DNA of 64,000 bases, taken from assembly GCA_031216125.1 (NCBI GenBank), contig CM062376.1, forward strand, positions 59,936,719 through 60,000,718, written 5' to 3'. This DNA comes from Dalbergia cochinchinensis. Its lineage: Eukaryota > Streptophyta > Magnoliopsida > Fabales > Fabaceae. The translations under genes and the position numbers were made by a program. Position 1 is the stretch's first letter; each line of letters opens with the position of its first letter. This document shows, in pieces, positions 34,226 through 45,649 of the stretch. A model generated the notes under the pieces. The model was given only the letters and a program-made list of their open reading frames with translations, searched no databases and was not told the origin of the DNA.

Positions 34226-36442
34226 GGGAGCTTGTGTTAGCATTGGATGCATATTGAGCATTTGCTAAAGCTTAGAGTAGTCTTGCTAGTTTCTTTCTTT
34301 CTCTCTAGTCCCAAAGAGTTCCTTTCTTTTTCATCTTCATCTTTTTCATCTCTCTACTTCATCATCATCATCTCATAACCTTCACACATCACCCCATAAC
34401 CTTGAATCACCATCAAACCTCTCAAATATTTCATCTCAAACACAACCTCACCTCAAACACAACTCTAACCTCCTTATCTCCCTTGGCCGAAAAACATCAA
34501 GCCTTTTGGAGGAGCTCATCATCTTGTTTTCTTCTCTCAAAGTTCAAGCTCTTTGTCTTCACTCTAGGTAGGAGTGTTTCTTTGCATTTCATTTCCATGA
34601 AAAATGAGTTTTTCTCTAGCTACCTCTTGGAATTTCTTTTTAAAACTCTCTTGGTTTCCTTCTTGAGTTTTTGGCCTTCATGACCTTTAAACTCATACAT
34701 GATGGCTTGATGATGGGGACCTCTAGATGATGACTATGTGTTCATCATAATGAGACCCCTAAAGCTTGAGTTTTCTTTAGTTTTTATTATTATGCTATGA
34801 AGTTCACTAAAGTTTTCAACTTAAGAAAATAAGAATGATTTCAAAAAGGAATATGGATTACTTTCTCTTGGCCTCATGATTTCGGCCATAATTCCTTTCC
34901 TTGAAAATATGGAGATTTCTTTTAGTTCCATTCTCTTGACTTGATGAGACTATGCTGGGGTTGTGAATATTGGTTCTTTAAAGTCTTGGACGAGCTCTAG
35001 TTATTAAACCAAAATGAACTTGCATTCATATTTAGTTTATGCCTTGCATAGCATGATTTATTTTTATGTCATCACTAATGCTCTAAGACTAAAAAATGAA
35101 CTTGCATATTCATATTTAATTTCCAAGCATTGCATTTCACGTTTATTATTCAAGTCATCACTTAAAATCCAAGATAATAAGTTGCATCTCATATTTATTT
35201 TGAGCTATTTACTTTTCAAGTTCTCACTTTATTTCCTTAATGAACAATAAAAATGAAGTGCATGACATGTTTATGTTTTGTCATCACCTAAAGCTCTAGA
35301 GCTCAAAGATTTGTCCCAATGTCTCAAATGAGAGTTAGACATGGAAAGCATTCTCTTAGAATGCCCACTTCGGCTATGTGAGATGAATGAACTTAGGATA
35401 AGTTTCATTTGATCACAAATGCCTATAAGCTATGCTTTATAATTTTTCTAAGTCTATGTGGATTCAAGGAACATATAGAACTAAGTTTTATGAATTTAGG
35501 ACCTCTTGAAATAAATTCAACTTAGCTACTGCCCTTATAAATATCTTGATGATTTTAGATGTTAAAAATGTTTACAAAAGAGTTTTGAAGGTTTTAAAAA
35601 GGTTCCAAGAGAAACTAGTATCCTATGTGCTTTAAAAAGTATGTTTTATGCCTTTGTATGGAGAGTGTTGTTTTGGTTCCGCCTTGCTATGTTTGGCCAC
35701 TGTATGAGCTGTTTTAACGATGATAACATGCTTATGTTTAAGTATGATCAATGGAAAAACTCATAAGTAAAAGATAAGAAAGGTTAGAAACTAGAAAAGA
35801 ATTAATTTGAGAGTTCTAGATCCCTTAATGTTAGAATTTTCTGGATTCTGTCCAGCAAGGCTTAGTAATGATAATCATGGTTCTAAATTAGTTTAAATGT
35901 GTAGAAATGACTCATAATTGGTTTAGGACTTGATCTTGGTGCCTTAGGAGCAAACCGAACTTAGAAAGGGTCATTGTCGTGACTCCTAGATACCCGTAAA
36001 GTTAAAATTATGAATTCTGCACCTTTGAGATTGAGAGATATTCTTGACCATAGTATGAAGAGAGATATACATTAGTCATAACCTCCTAAGTACCCGAGAG
36101 GTTAGCTTTGAATGATTCATAACTTAGACTGTGAGTTAAAGACCATAGCGGTCAATGCATAAGACATTAAGAATATGAGAATGATAGTTATATGATACTA
36201 AGGTATGTTAAGATGCTTTAGGATGATGCATATGTTATGTAAATGATGATGATGTTATTCATATGAGGAATTCATGAGGTTGTATGTTTATGAGAGTATA
36301 TAGTGTTGATATGTTGATGCTCACGCCATGATGCGTTATGCAAAATTATGATATTATGATGCTTATGATGCACACGATGATTATGATGCCTTATGTTGGT
36401 ATTGAATGGCTATGCATGCTCTATATGTTTGGTGGCATAAAG

Positions 36443-36606
36443 CAAGTTTGATGGAAATCCGGTGTACGCCATTACGCTGCCGGATTTCCCATCAAACTTG
36501 AGTACTTGAGAAAAAGCTTGCGAAAACTCCTAGATGACACCGGTTCGGTCGAGCACCCCCAGGATAGGTTCTGGGTGACACCGGTTCGGCCGAGCACCCC
36601 CAGAAC
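36443..36606 (+). other. Hairpin domain of solo LTR 33029-37801
   Basis: A long hairpin at 36443-36500 pairs CAAGTTTGATGGAAATCCGG with CCGGATTTCC-CATCAAACTTG, leaving one bulged base. Compared with 21781-21838, both arms have changed together. Two loop-conserved hairpins follow: 36528-36564 (TCCT/AGGA) and 36568-36606 (GTTCTGGG/CCCAGAAC), with the GACACCGGTTCGGCCGAGCA loop. Confidence 0.75.
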
Positions 36607-38789
36607 AGATGTGACATAGTACTGAGACGCATTTCTCCCGCTATGGTGGGGAGGAAACAAATCCGTGAGGGTATTGACATTGAGCTTGCCAAAGCAGACA
36701 ATTCGCTGTGTACTAGATACCAGTAGAGTGTTTCAAAGAAGGAAATGATCCTAAGATAGGTGATCCAAGAAAGTTATGTATACCCCCTCAATTAGCCCAT
36801 ATTAAATCTAGTGACGACTAGTTAGGATTGAGCTCATTCCTAGGCGATAGGTGAGATGTAGTTTGGTGACCAGATTATCGCCGGGCCGGTGAATCGGTTG
36901 GATTTTTGGTGGATATGTTAAGAGGGTGGTCTTCAAGAAAAAGAACTTAAGAGCTCTATTTATAAGAAAGATATCACATGAAAATTACTATGCCTCTTTA
37001 TGCCACATATATGATTCTTGTTTCTTTATGATGTGTCTAAGTATTACGATTTTCGTGTTAATGTGCATATGGTACTGGCATGCATTCATCAAATATCTGT
37101 TGCATTCATGTCATTAAGACACATACTAAAAGACACCCACCGGATAAATAGATTTGTAAAGCCTAAAACCAATCCTTATGCATGTACACCTTTTTCATAA
37201 ATAAAACCGAGGTGGTGGGGACGGCAGCGATGACACTAGTGTTAGAGTCGGGAATCCCTCTCGAGAATCTTGAATGAGTTTCTCATCCCTTCCTTTTCTT
37301 CCGTGTCGTCTCTAGACGAGGATTACAACGAGGATCATGACTTCTTCTGAGGCTCGTGCTTGAGGATCACACTACAAGACCGAGGCGGAGGGAGTCGCGG
37401 AAGCATAGATAGCTTAGCTTTTGGGTTGACACTTATCCAACCTCATAGGTGGATAAGGATGACTTCACATATATGGACGTGTTTTGATGTAAATGATGGT
37501 ACAATGATGTTAGTAGTCTATGTATCTATGAAGATGTGATGATATTATGATTGTTATGTATAATACTATGTTTCATGATTATCAATGGTGTGGTTACTTT
37601 TCTTGCACGTTATGGTTATGACGAACGATAGGTTAGTGCGCGGCTCACGTTTTGCTTTCAAGTTTCAAAAAGAAAAATTTATTCGTATTTTCCGCTAAGT
37701 ATTTTAATGAAAGGTTATAAGGAATGAGACTAAAAGAGTAATAGACTAATGATTAACCTAAATATGTTCTAGAGTATTGGGTTAAAAATTAGGATGTTAC
37801 AGACTTTGTGTAACGCCCCAATTTTTACTGTAATTTTTACTGTCATTAGAAATTACTCAATTACTGAATTACCGTAGGTAATTATTACATAAGATTTGAG
37901 GCCGAACAATCCTCAATAAAGGAATATAACATTAGAAGAGAGGTTAGGAACGATTCATGCGAGAGTCGCAAATCCCGAATTTCTGTACGTATAAAATGAC
38001 CAAAATGTCCCTGAAGTTATTTTACTCAGAAAATGAGGATTGTGGGCCCCACATATTCTCAAGGGGATGTTTTGAGAATAATAAGGGATTGTTTGTGTTA
38101 TGTGTGTTAATAGAGCAGAAGAATCTCAATTTTGAGTTCCGACGCACGAAAAGACCAAAACGCCTCAAGGGTCGCTTTTAACTCCGATGTGCGTGCCGAC
38201 TGAGCCCGAACCTCACTAAAATGTTTTAAAATGTGTTTTTAAGCCATGATTAACCATTGGTTAAGCTCGGGTGGCCTTGGGCAGTTTTTAAGTGAAAGTA
38301 CGATTTTGCTCCCGTTTTTGAGGCGATTTATGCAATTTCGATTTTCGATTCATATACCGAAACCTAAGCAATATTAGGCTCAAATTAAAGCTTATTAAAT
38401 TCTAAATATTAATCTAGATTCAAAATTATGTATTTAGATTGATTAGAACCCAAAATTGCTCAAAAACACCCAAATTGCTTACTAATTCACTTAAGCCCTT
38501 AACCGTAAATTCTCTAAATTACATGAATACCTTGCCTACACCTAAATAATGCATGGAACACACAAATTTCACTTCTTTGGGCTGTAATGCACGAAATTAT
38601 TGATGCCATTATGCAGCTGAATTATTTCCAAAAGTTGCACTAAAACAAAATGCCAAAATGTCACCATAAGAGACATAATTCCTTAATTTCATACAACTTT
38701 GTCTAAAATGATTTTTCCTCCATTATTACTCCTGAAAAATTCTGACAACTACCTCCTCATTTTGGCCAATTAGAAGCCTCAAAATCTTC

Positions 38790-38797
38790 TATAAATA
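38790..38797 (+). promoter_or_regulatory. TATA box of 5' LTR
   Basis: TATAAATA in context CTTCTATAAATAGGCTTG, 981 bp into the LTR. If used, the start site gives a leader of about 3.5 kb before the primer site, so most of the LTR would be R/U5. Confidence 0.7.
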
Positions 38798-38965
38798 GGC
38801 TTGCTTGAGTGGTCTTGGAATGCTTGGTTCATAACTAGTTTTTAGGAGCACCAAAAACTTTCTTTCTTCCTCCTCTTTGGCTGAATTCTTTCTTCAATTT
38901 TTCAAAGAGATTTTGTGTCATTTCACTTCAAGAAATCAAGTTCTCTTCCTCTTCTTCAACTCAGA

Positions 38966-38976
38966 TTAGGTAGGGA
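38966..38976 (+). promoter_or_regulatory. Splice-donor-like site of 5' LTR
   Basis: ATTAG|GTAGGG, 180 bp past the TATA box. The matching acceptor-like CTCCAG at 41327-41332 would define an intron of about 2.36 kb ending six bases before the LTR ORF start. This is inference from conserved position. Confidence 0.4.
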
Positions 38977-40799
38977 GTAGTTTCTAAATTTATTTCTATG
39001 CTTTGAGGAGTTGTGTTTTTAGCTCAAAATGATGAAATTATGAACTTGCCTTAGCTTTTCATTTTGGTTTTCCTCTTCAATTTTTCTTTAACCAATTCAA
39101 CCATATGGCGTAGGTGGAACTAAGATGATGGCTTGATGATGAGGACCTTGAGGGTGGGTTGTAAATCCATCACAAGTTAGGCCTCTAAAGCTTGAAAATT
39201 CCACTTGATGCAAAACCTTAAAGAATAATGCTTTATGATGCTAAAACAAAGATTTTTAGTTTAGAACTTGAAAGATGTATTTTTTTTTCCTTTTATGTTT
39301 TATTTCTTGTTAAGATATGTATTGGGTTGAATTTATAATTCTTTTAAAGTCTTGAAGGAGCTCTAGTAAAGAAACAAAATGAATTTGCATCCATGATTAA
39401 GTTTATGCTTTGCATAACCATGTTTACCTTCTATGTCATCACTAAATTTTCAAGAATGAATAAATGAACTTGCATTTCTCATGTTTAAATTCCAAGCTTG
39501 TATTTCATGTTTATGTTTCAAGTCATCACTTAATCTTTCAAGATAATTAAGAGGTTGCATCTCATATTTAATTTATGCTCTCACTATATTTTATAATGGC
39601 TAAAAGAATCAACGCATGACATGTTTATTTTATGCCATCACCTAAAGATCCTAGAGCTTAAAGACTTGCCCATGTATCACAAGCAAAGAAATATGATTAT
39701 TGGAGTTAAAGAATTTATTCTTTAAAAAGTCTTGAGATTGGAGCTTAAAAAGATGTAATAATAATTCTCTTCTCCCTCTCTACTGGTCCCGCGGACTACC
39801 GCAGCTCAGGTTTCTTAATATTCTCTTCTCCTCTCTGGTCTGTGCGGATTACCGCGCTCGATTTCTTGTATCATGTTTATATTTCAAGTTCTTGCATCAT
39901 GTTTAATTTTCAAGTCATCACCTTAAATCTTAAAGATAAAGAAATGGAATTGCATATCATGTTTATAATTCCAAGCTATCACCTTATAAAGATAAGATTA
40001 AAATAAGGTTGCATAGCATGTTTATAATTCTAAGATGTCACCTAAATCTCTAAAGCTCAAGACTTACTCCTTTTATCTTAAGTGAGAATTTTAATTGTGA
40101 AGATCCTCCCAAATTTGACAAAAGAACTAGTTTCTAAATGAGTTTTAAGGCTTTGCAAGGATTTTACGGGGAACTAGTATTTTATATGCACTTAAAATAT
40201 GATTCTATGTAATTGCATGAGGTTCATGATTCGGCCACTGATCTGAGTTTAGTATCAATGTGTGATAATGATTTGATATGATTGAAGTTGTGATAATTAT
40301 GGTTTATTGTTAAGAGAATGATTCATAATTGGTTTAGTAACTAATTAGTTCTATAATTGATAATTCTATGTAAGGATTGGATGCTTATTAAGTACTTGAT
40401 ATCATTGAATGATTTCCTGACTTGCATGTTATAGTTGTTGTTGTAAATAATAAGAATGCTTATACATGAAATGTTCTTATGTAAAATTCACCTTTGTTGT
40501 TAGAAGAAAGTGTATCATTGTAAAAGTGTAATTTGGAAAGGTTATGGCTAAGGAAAGACTTGGTATTTAAGCGTGTCCATTGTGACCCACCTCTCTTTCT
40601 CGGGAATCTCCCATATGCATGATTACTGATTGATATATATTATTCTAGCTTAAGACTATAAATGAGAAAATGTTATGATGTTTATGAATTGTATTATGAT
40701 ATAACATGCAAAGATTTAATGGTGACTTAAACTTATAAGAAAATGATCCTTTGGAACCATCAGACTATAGGTGGTGAAAAGGTGATGTTAGCCCCGTAA

Positions 40800-40918
40800 C
40801 CCGTTCTCTCAAAAGGGTAGAGTCGGGACTTTAGCTTATCAAAAGGGATAAGTATATGCTAGTGACGACTAGTAAAGTATGAGCTCATAACCTAAATTAC
40901 TCCCAAAAGGGTGGAGTA
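40800..40918 (+). other. Hairpin domain of 5' LTR (AAAAGG-loop type)
   Basis: Three short hairpins: 40800-40827 (CCCG..CTCT with AGAG..CGGG), 40835-40852 (CTTATC/GATAAG) and 40898-40918 (TACTCC/GGAGTA). Each loop contains AAAAGG. The palindrome TATGAGCTCATA lies between at 40878-40889. This occupies the position of the TTCGG-loop hairpins of the other subfamilies. The 3' LTR has the same set near 50025-50132. Confidence 0.65.
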
Positions 40919-41338
40919 TAGGGTGGCCCAAGGAAAATAATGATGATGATAAGATTTTAAGTCACCTAAGGCACTAAAGAAATGAAATATGTGCACTTTG
41001 TGTCCATGTGTAGCTAATATTATATGACGTTCTTTTATGCATGTTATTTTGATAATGATGATGAGGAATATGATGTAATGATAAAGGAAAAGTTCATTGT
41101 AAATATGACATGTTAAGAATAAGATGCATTATAAGACGCATGATTAAAAAATTGACGAACCTCGGTTAAGTATTTGTCCGAACTTAAAATGAATCTTTGC
41201 ATGCTCACTATTTTAGAATAATCCGGAGGTTCCTGGGGACTTTGATGATGACATTGTAGAAGGAGGTACCTTACTGAGAATTCTTTAGCAAGATTCTCAC
41301 TCCCTTTTCTTTATTTCCGTCATTGTCTCCAGATTCAA

Positions 41339-41892
41339 ATGGCGACATTCGTCCTGTTCGTTGATACCCCTACTTGGGAATTCCACTATGATCCGGTGCA
41401 TCGCTCGTATCATTTTGAAGGTAGGTCTTGTGATTCGTGTTTTTATTTACATAGGTCGTCCATTTGCACATCCTGTCCCTAGTTATCGATTTTCGCCTAC
41501 TTGTGCCTATGGCGATGAAATGGTTTACGAAGATGGACGTCCACTTGATGAAAGGATGTTACGTTCTTATCCCGCTTCATCTGCTTGTCCATGAATTTCA
41601 GTATGTTTGCGAGACGAGATATACTGAAACTGATCCTTCAGAGGACACACCTACTCATGTATATTCTGAGAGCTCTGCCCCTACTGCCACAGGTGTAAGA
41701 GAGGGTAGTGAGGAAGCAGTTGTTCAGCCGAGGTTAGCGAGAAGGCCGTCCATGCGACCCGACTGGTGCATCTCGTGTGTCCCTCCCGAGGAGCTCATCG
41801 ATGGATCGGATTTATTCCCCATTTTCGGAGACGGTGGCCATAGAAGGTTCTTAGTAGACTTATGTGTGATCATGCACCTAGTTTTAGGATAA
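41339..41892 (+). pseudogene. LTR ORF (MATFV family), frameshifted, in 5' LTR
   Basis: Starts MATFVLFVDTPTWEFHYDPV in frame with the ATG at 41339, shifts after HFEG near 41420, continues VIRVFIYIGRPFAHPV and YRFSPTCAYGDEMV, then shifts again near 41590 to TDPSEDTPTHVYSESSAP, EGSEEAVVQPR and PEELIDG. Both breaks are single-base changes. All family landmarks are present in order, so it was one ORF of about 180 codons. Confidence 0.65.
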
Positions 41893-42290
41893 CCTTCCCG
41901 GCTTATGGAGTTATCTAGTTTAGGGGCATGAATTTCCTTAAGTATATTTTCTTTTATGGGTTTGCATAAGATAATGATGTATGAACATAACCCACCCTTT
42001 GAGTGAGGTTATTGTATGTAAATATATGCTATAATGTGCTTATGGATGTTATATGATGGAGCCTAAGTGATATGATGTGATATATTCTTAAACGTCTTAT
42101 TATACTCCGCTTACTCGTTCACGTTGTACTCGGCTCACGTTTTCAATTATGTGTTTAAAAAAAAAAAAAAGGCTCGTAATTTCACTAAGTATTTTCAAAT
42201 TATGAAGAAAGAACCAAAGCAAGGAGTAAAGTCTAGTCATTAATCAGATTCAACCTAGGTGTATGTGGTTAATTACTAAGTGTTACATTT

Positions 42291-42303
42291 TGGTATCAGG
42301 CTT
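42291..42303 (+). promoter_or_regulatory. Primer-binding site of the full-length element
   Basis: TGGTATCAGGCTT three bases after the LTR end resembles TGGTATCAGAGCC, the site complementary to initiator tRNA-Met, with the last part diverged. Confidence 0.75.
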
Positions 42304-42520
42304 GATTCGATTCTCATGGAGCCTGAGGATTGGACTAGCTATGCTTCTAAAGCATAATACGTTAGTGACGTCATGTGTAGATGTTTATCATTAGGATGAG
42401 CTTGGGGAGTAGAAATACATGACTACTGTATGTTGAAAGTGCCATGGTAACTTGCTCACTTTGCATGGAATATTGGGTCTGATCACCTCGGTGTTCTTTG
42501 TTTTGTGTGTATAGGGACCA
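42304..42520 (+). other. Untranslated leader between PBS and gag
   Basis: About 220 bp with no coding signal, including ATGGAGCCTGAGGATTGGAC, which is also present after the primer site of the minus-strand elements. Confidence 0.6.
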
Positions 42521-43639
42521 ATGGCACGTCGACAGCAGGACTAGGAGCGCGACACAAAATAATCACGACAACGAGACGGCGAAGCACTCCGCGACGTAGC
42601 AAGGACCATGAGAATGATGATGGAGCGAATGGATCAGGATCGTCAAGCCAATTAGAATCAGCGACATGAGATTCCTGAACATGCCTGTTTCGGGAGTTTC
42701 GTAAGGCAAACCCACGGTTTTCAAGGGACACTGAATCCAAATATTGCAGATGAATGGATTCGGAATATTGAGAAGGTCTTTGCTGTAGTCCCATGCTCGG
42801 AGGAGCAAAAGGTCACCTTCGCTACTCATATGCTTGAGGGTGATGCGGTTTACGGTGGGCGGTGTTCGAAGACTCCTGGAGACGACCGATGTGGACATTG
42901 ATTGGGAACTATTCAAGGTCCATTTTTACGAAAAGTACTTTCAGTCGATTAGAAATGCCAAGGACATTGAATTCATGCAACTTGTCCAGGGAATATGAAT
43001 GTGGCCCGATGACATCGCCAGATTTGAAGAACTCATTAAGTTCTCAAGAATGTACCAAGGAAATCGATGAGTCTGGAAATGCATTAAATACAGTCGGGGT
43101 TGAAGGCGGAACTTAATGTGGCGATTGCACATTTGGAGATTAGGATTTCTCTACCCTAGTTAACAAATGTCGGATTATTGAAGAAGGTCGAGAAAACTAA
43201 ACACCCCAAAGTCAGATAATATTACCAAAAAGTTGACACCTCAAGGTCAGTTCAAGAAAGGCGAGAATCGACCTCCATTTCCCCCTCAATCAAGACCACA
43301 AGGGACACAAAGAAATTTTCAACAAGGAAGGCCAAACAACAACAATCGCTATAATAACAACCGCTACAACAATAACCCGATAACAATCACAACAACAACA
43401 ATAACAACAATAAAGGAAAGCACCACAAAGAGGTCCCGGTACCTCCACGGCTGCGCCATCCATGGAATGTCCCAAGTGCGGCAAGAATCATGGGAGCATG
43501 CCATGTCGAGCGGAACAAGCGTGTGCTATCGATTGTGGAAAACCAGGTCATTACTCCCGAGAATGCACTTTGAAAGGAACCCGCCAACCCCAATCCCAAG
43601 CCACAATACCAGGGGAAGGGTATTTCTTTGTTAATCTTT
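42521..43639 (+). pseudogene. gag: Tekay-type gag pseudogene
   Basis: Begins MARRQQD at 42521. Pieces in order: PNIADEWIRNIEKVFAVV and EEQKVTFATHMLEGDA (capsid N-terminal part), then after frameshifts WELFKVHFYEKYF, AKDIEFMQL, FEELIKFSRMYQGN. A basic, asparagine-rich tract (NNNRYNNNRYNNN-type, 43340-43420) follows, then a zinc knuckle ending CGKPGHYSREC near 43533-43566. Amber stops and at least three frameshifts interrupt it. The gag ATG and this order match the minus-strand copies. Confidence 0.85.
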
Positions 43640-44120
43640 GAAGAAACAACGAAGTCACGAAATCTCGTGGAAGGTAAGGGTAATATGCATGGTAAAGACT
43701 TAATTGTACTATATGATTCTGGCGCTTCTCATTCTTTTATCTCCCATTCATGTGTTAAAAACCTTAATTTACCTATGGTGAGCTTCCTTTTGACCTTATT
43801 GTTTCTACCCATTTGGAAAACCCGTTAGGACTTGTAAATGTTGTTTAGATTGTAGTTTTATTATAGATAATAGATCCTTTGTTTTAGATCTTATTTGCTT
43901 ACCCATGCGAGGTTTAGATGTGATTCTTGGCATGGATTGGCTTGAGGCCAACCGTGTACTGTTAAACTGTTATGAGAAAACCATCACTTTTCTTCCTATT
44001 CCTATTGAACCTAAGAAACCCATAAGTCTTTACATAAGCTTCTGTGGAAATGGTGTGGTAAGGGTGAGAGTAAAGGTTACATTTTCTTAGCCGCTAGTGA
44101 TGTAGACTTTGAGCAAAGTA
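43628..44120 (+). pseudogene. Retropepsin (protease) pseudogene
   Basis: The aspartic protease of the polyprotein. The catalytic motif YDSGASHSFIS is intact near 43712-43744 (Asp codon at about 43715) within the open segment 43628-43828. After a frameshift the second landmark, LDVILGMDWLEANRV (the ILG of the protease fold), is at 43911-43956. The separation is normal for the family. Confidence 0.85.
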
Positions 44121-44199
44121 TCGATGAGATACCAATAGTAAGAAATTATCCCTAAGTATTTCGGATGAGATACGAGTTTCCCCAAGAGAGATAGAATTT

Positions 44200-44900
44200 T
44201 CCATAGAGTTGCTTAGGGTGCGGGACCTATATCCATAGCCCCATACAGGATGTCCCCATTAGAATTGACCGAGTTAAAAACTCAATTGGAAGATTTATTG
44301 GAGAAAAAGTTTGTTAGGCCTAGTGCATCACCTTGGGAGCCTGTGTTGTTTGTAAAGAAAAAGGATGGGAGTATGAGGATGTGTGTAGATTATAGGCGAG
44401 TTGAATAAAGTAACGGTGAAAAACAAGTATCCTCTGCCTAGGATCGATGATTTGATGGACCAAGCTGAAAGGTGCGGTAGTGTTTTCTAAGATAGATTTG
44501 AGGTCAGGCTACCATCAAATTAGAGTGAGAGATGAAGACATACCTAAAAGCGGCCTTTCGCACTCGACACGGCCATTTTGAGTTTGCGATAATGTCCTTT
44601 GGGTTAACTAATGCTCCAGCTATTTTTATGGATTACATGAATAGGATCTTTCGACCACTATTTAGATCAGTTTGTAGTTGTCTTTATAGATGACATTCTC
44701 ATATATTCTAAGACCCATGAAGAGCATGAATGCCACCTAACCATAGTACTAGAGATCTTGAAGGAAAAGAAACTATATGCCAAGATTTCCAAGTGTGAGT
44801 TTTGGTTGGATAAGGTGCAATTTTTAGGGCATGTAGTATCTAAGAAAGGAATTGCTGTAGATCCTAGTAAGGTAGAAGCGGTAGTAAGCGGGAAAGACCA
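44200..44900 (+). pseudogene. Reverse transcriptase pseudogene
   Basis: Copies element RNA into DNA in the intact family. Landmarks: ASPWEPVLFVKKKDGSMRMCVDYR (44327-44397), KVTVKNKYPLPRIDDLMDQ, VFSKIDLRSGYHQIRV, FGLTNAPAIFMDYMNRIFR, the catalytic VFIDDILIYS (44680-44709, FIDD form of YxDD), and FLGHVVSKKGI. At least four one-base indels (near 44400, 44465, 44550 and 44660) break the frame between otherwise well-kept segments. Confidence 0.88.
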
Positions 44901-44989
44901 ACCACAGTGGCTGAAGTAAGGAGCTTTTGGGTTTAGCCAGGTTATTACCGTCGATTTATCAAGGGATTTTCCCAGATTTCCCTACCTTT

Positions 44990-45580
44990 GACCAGTGACT
45001 AGGAAGAACACCCTTTTTCATGGACCCCGGAGTGTGAAAAGAGCTTTCAAGAGTTAAAACACAAGCTAACCTCGACCCCTGTTTTAGTGTTACCCGACCC
45101 CAATGTGCCTTTCGAGGTGTATTGTGATGCTTCAAAAAAGGGTTTAGGTTGTGTATTGATGCGAGATAGGCAAGTGGTGGCCTATGCATCCAGACAACTC
45201 AAGCCACATGAGGCACACTACCCTACCCATGACCTTGAGTTAGGCTGCCGTCGTGTTTGCTCTAAAGATTTGGAGACACCATTTATATGGAGTTAAGTTT
45301 GAGGTGTTTTCCGATCACAAGAGTTTGAAATATCTCTTTGATCAAAAAGAGCTAAACATGAGGCAAAGGCGATGGATGGAGTTCTTGAAAGATTATGATT
45401 TTGGATTGAACTACCATCCTGGTAAAGCTAATGTAGTAGGTGATGCTTTGAGTAGGAAGTCCTTACAAGTGTCCCGTTTGATGGTGAAGGAGGTTGAATT
45501 GATTGAGCAATTTAGGGACTTAAACCTAGGAATGACTTTGACCACTAAGGGCATCGAGCTTGTCATCTTAGAGTGACAAG
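44990..45580 (+). pseudogene. RNase H pseudogene
   Basis: Degrades the RNA strand of the hybrid in the intact family. Two open segments cover most of it: VYCDASKKGLGCVLM and VVAYASRQLKPHEAHYPTHDLEL (to about 45245), then after a one-base shift FALKIWRHHLYGVKFEVFSD, HKSLKYLFDQKELNMRQRRW and YHPGKANVVGDALSRKS. Catalytic acidic residues are visible in CDAS, DLEL and VFSD. Confidence 0.85.
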
Positions 45581-45649
45581 TGAGTTCAAAGAAAGGATTG
45601 TTCAAGCTCAAGGGGACGATCTTTGAGTTTCAAGAGACTTTAGAGGCGA

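Larger units (their letters stand above)
33029..37801 (+). mobile_element. Solo Tekay-like LTR (plus)
   Basis: 4773 bp, TGTAACACCCCG to GGATGTTACA, flanked by GACTT at 33024-33028 and 37802-37806. It has the U3 inverted repeat near 33056-33090, TATA box 34218-34225, donor-like CTAG|GTAGGAG at 34568, repeat array 35010-35330 and hairpins 36443-36606. It is near-identical over most of its length to the minus solo LTR 8436-13015. The LTR ORF is missing: after the pyrimidine tract near 37290 the sequence differs from the family. Confidence 0.92.
37809..42287 (+). repeat. 5' LTR of the full-length element
   Basis: TGTAACGCCCC to GTGTTACA. In order: U3, TATA box 38790-38797, donor-like TTAG|GTAGGGAG at 38970, repeat array 39360-40080, AAAAGG-loop hairpins 40800-40918, acceptor-like CTCCAG at 41327-41332, the LTR ORF from 41339, and a 14-A run at 42157-42170 (20 A in the 3' LTR). 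Confidence 0.95.

Noticed and set aside
42157..42170. Poly-A tail of a LINE or retrocopy
   Set aside because: The A-run is inside the LTR and present at the same place in both LTRs (14 and 20 A), with no adjacent retrocopy or duplication.
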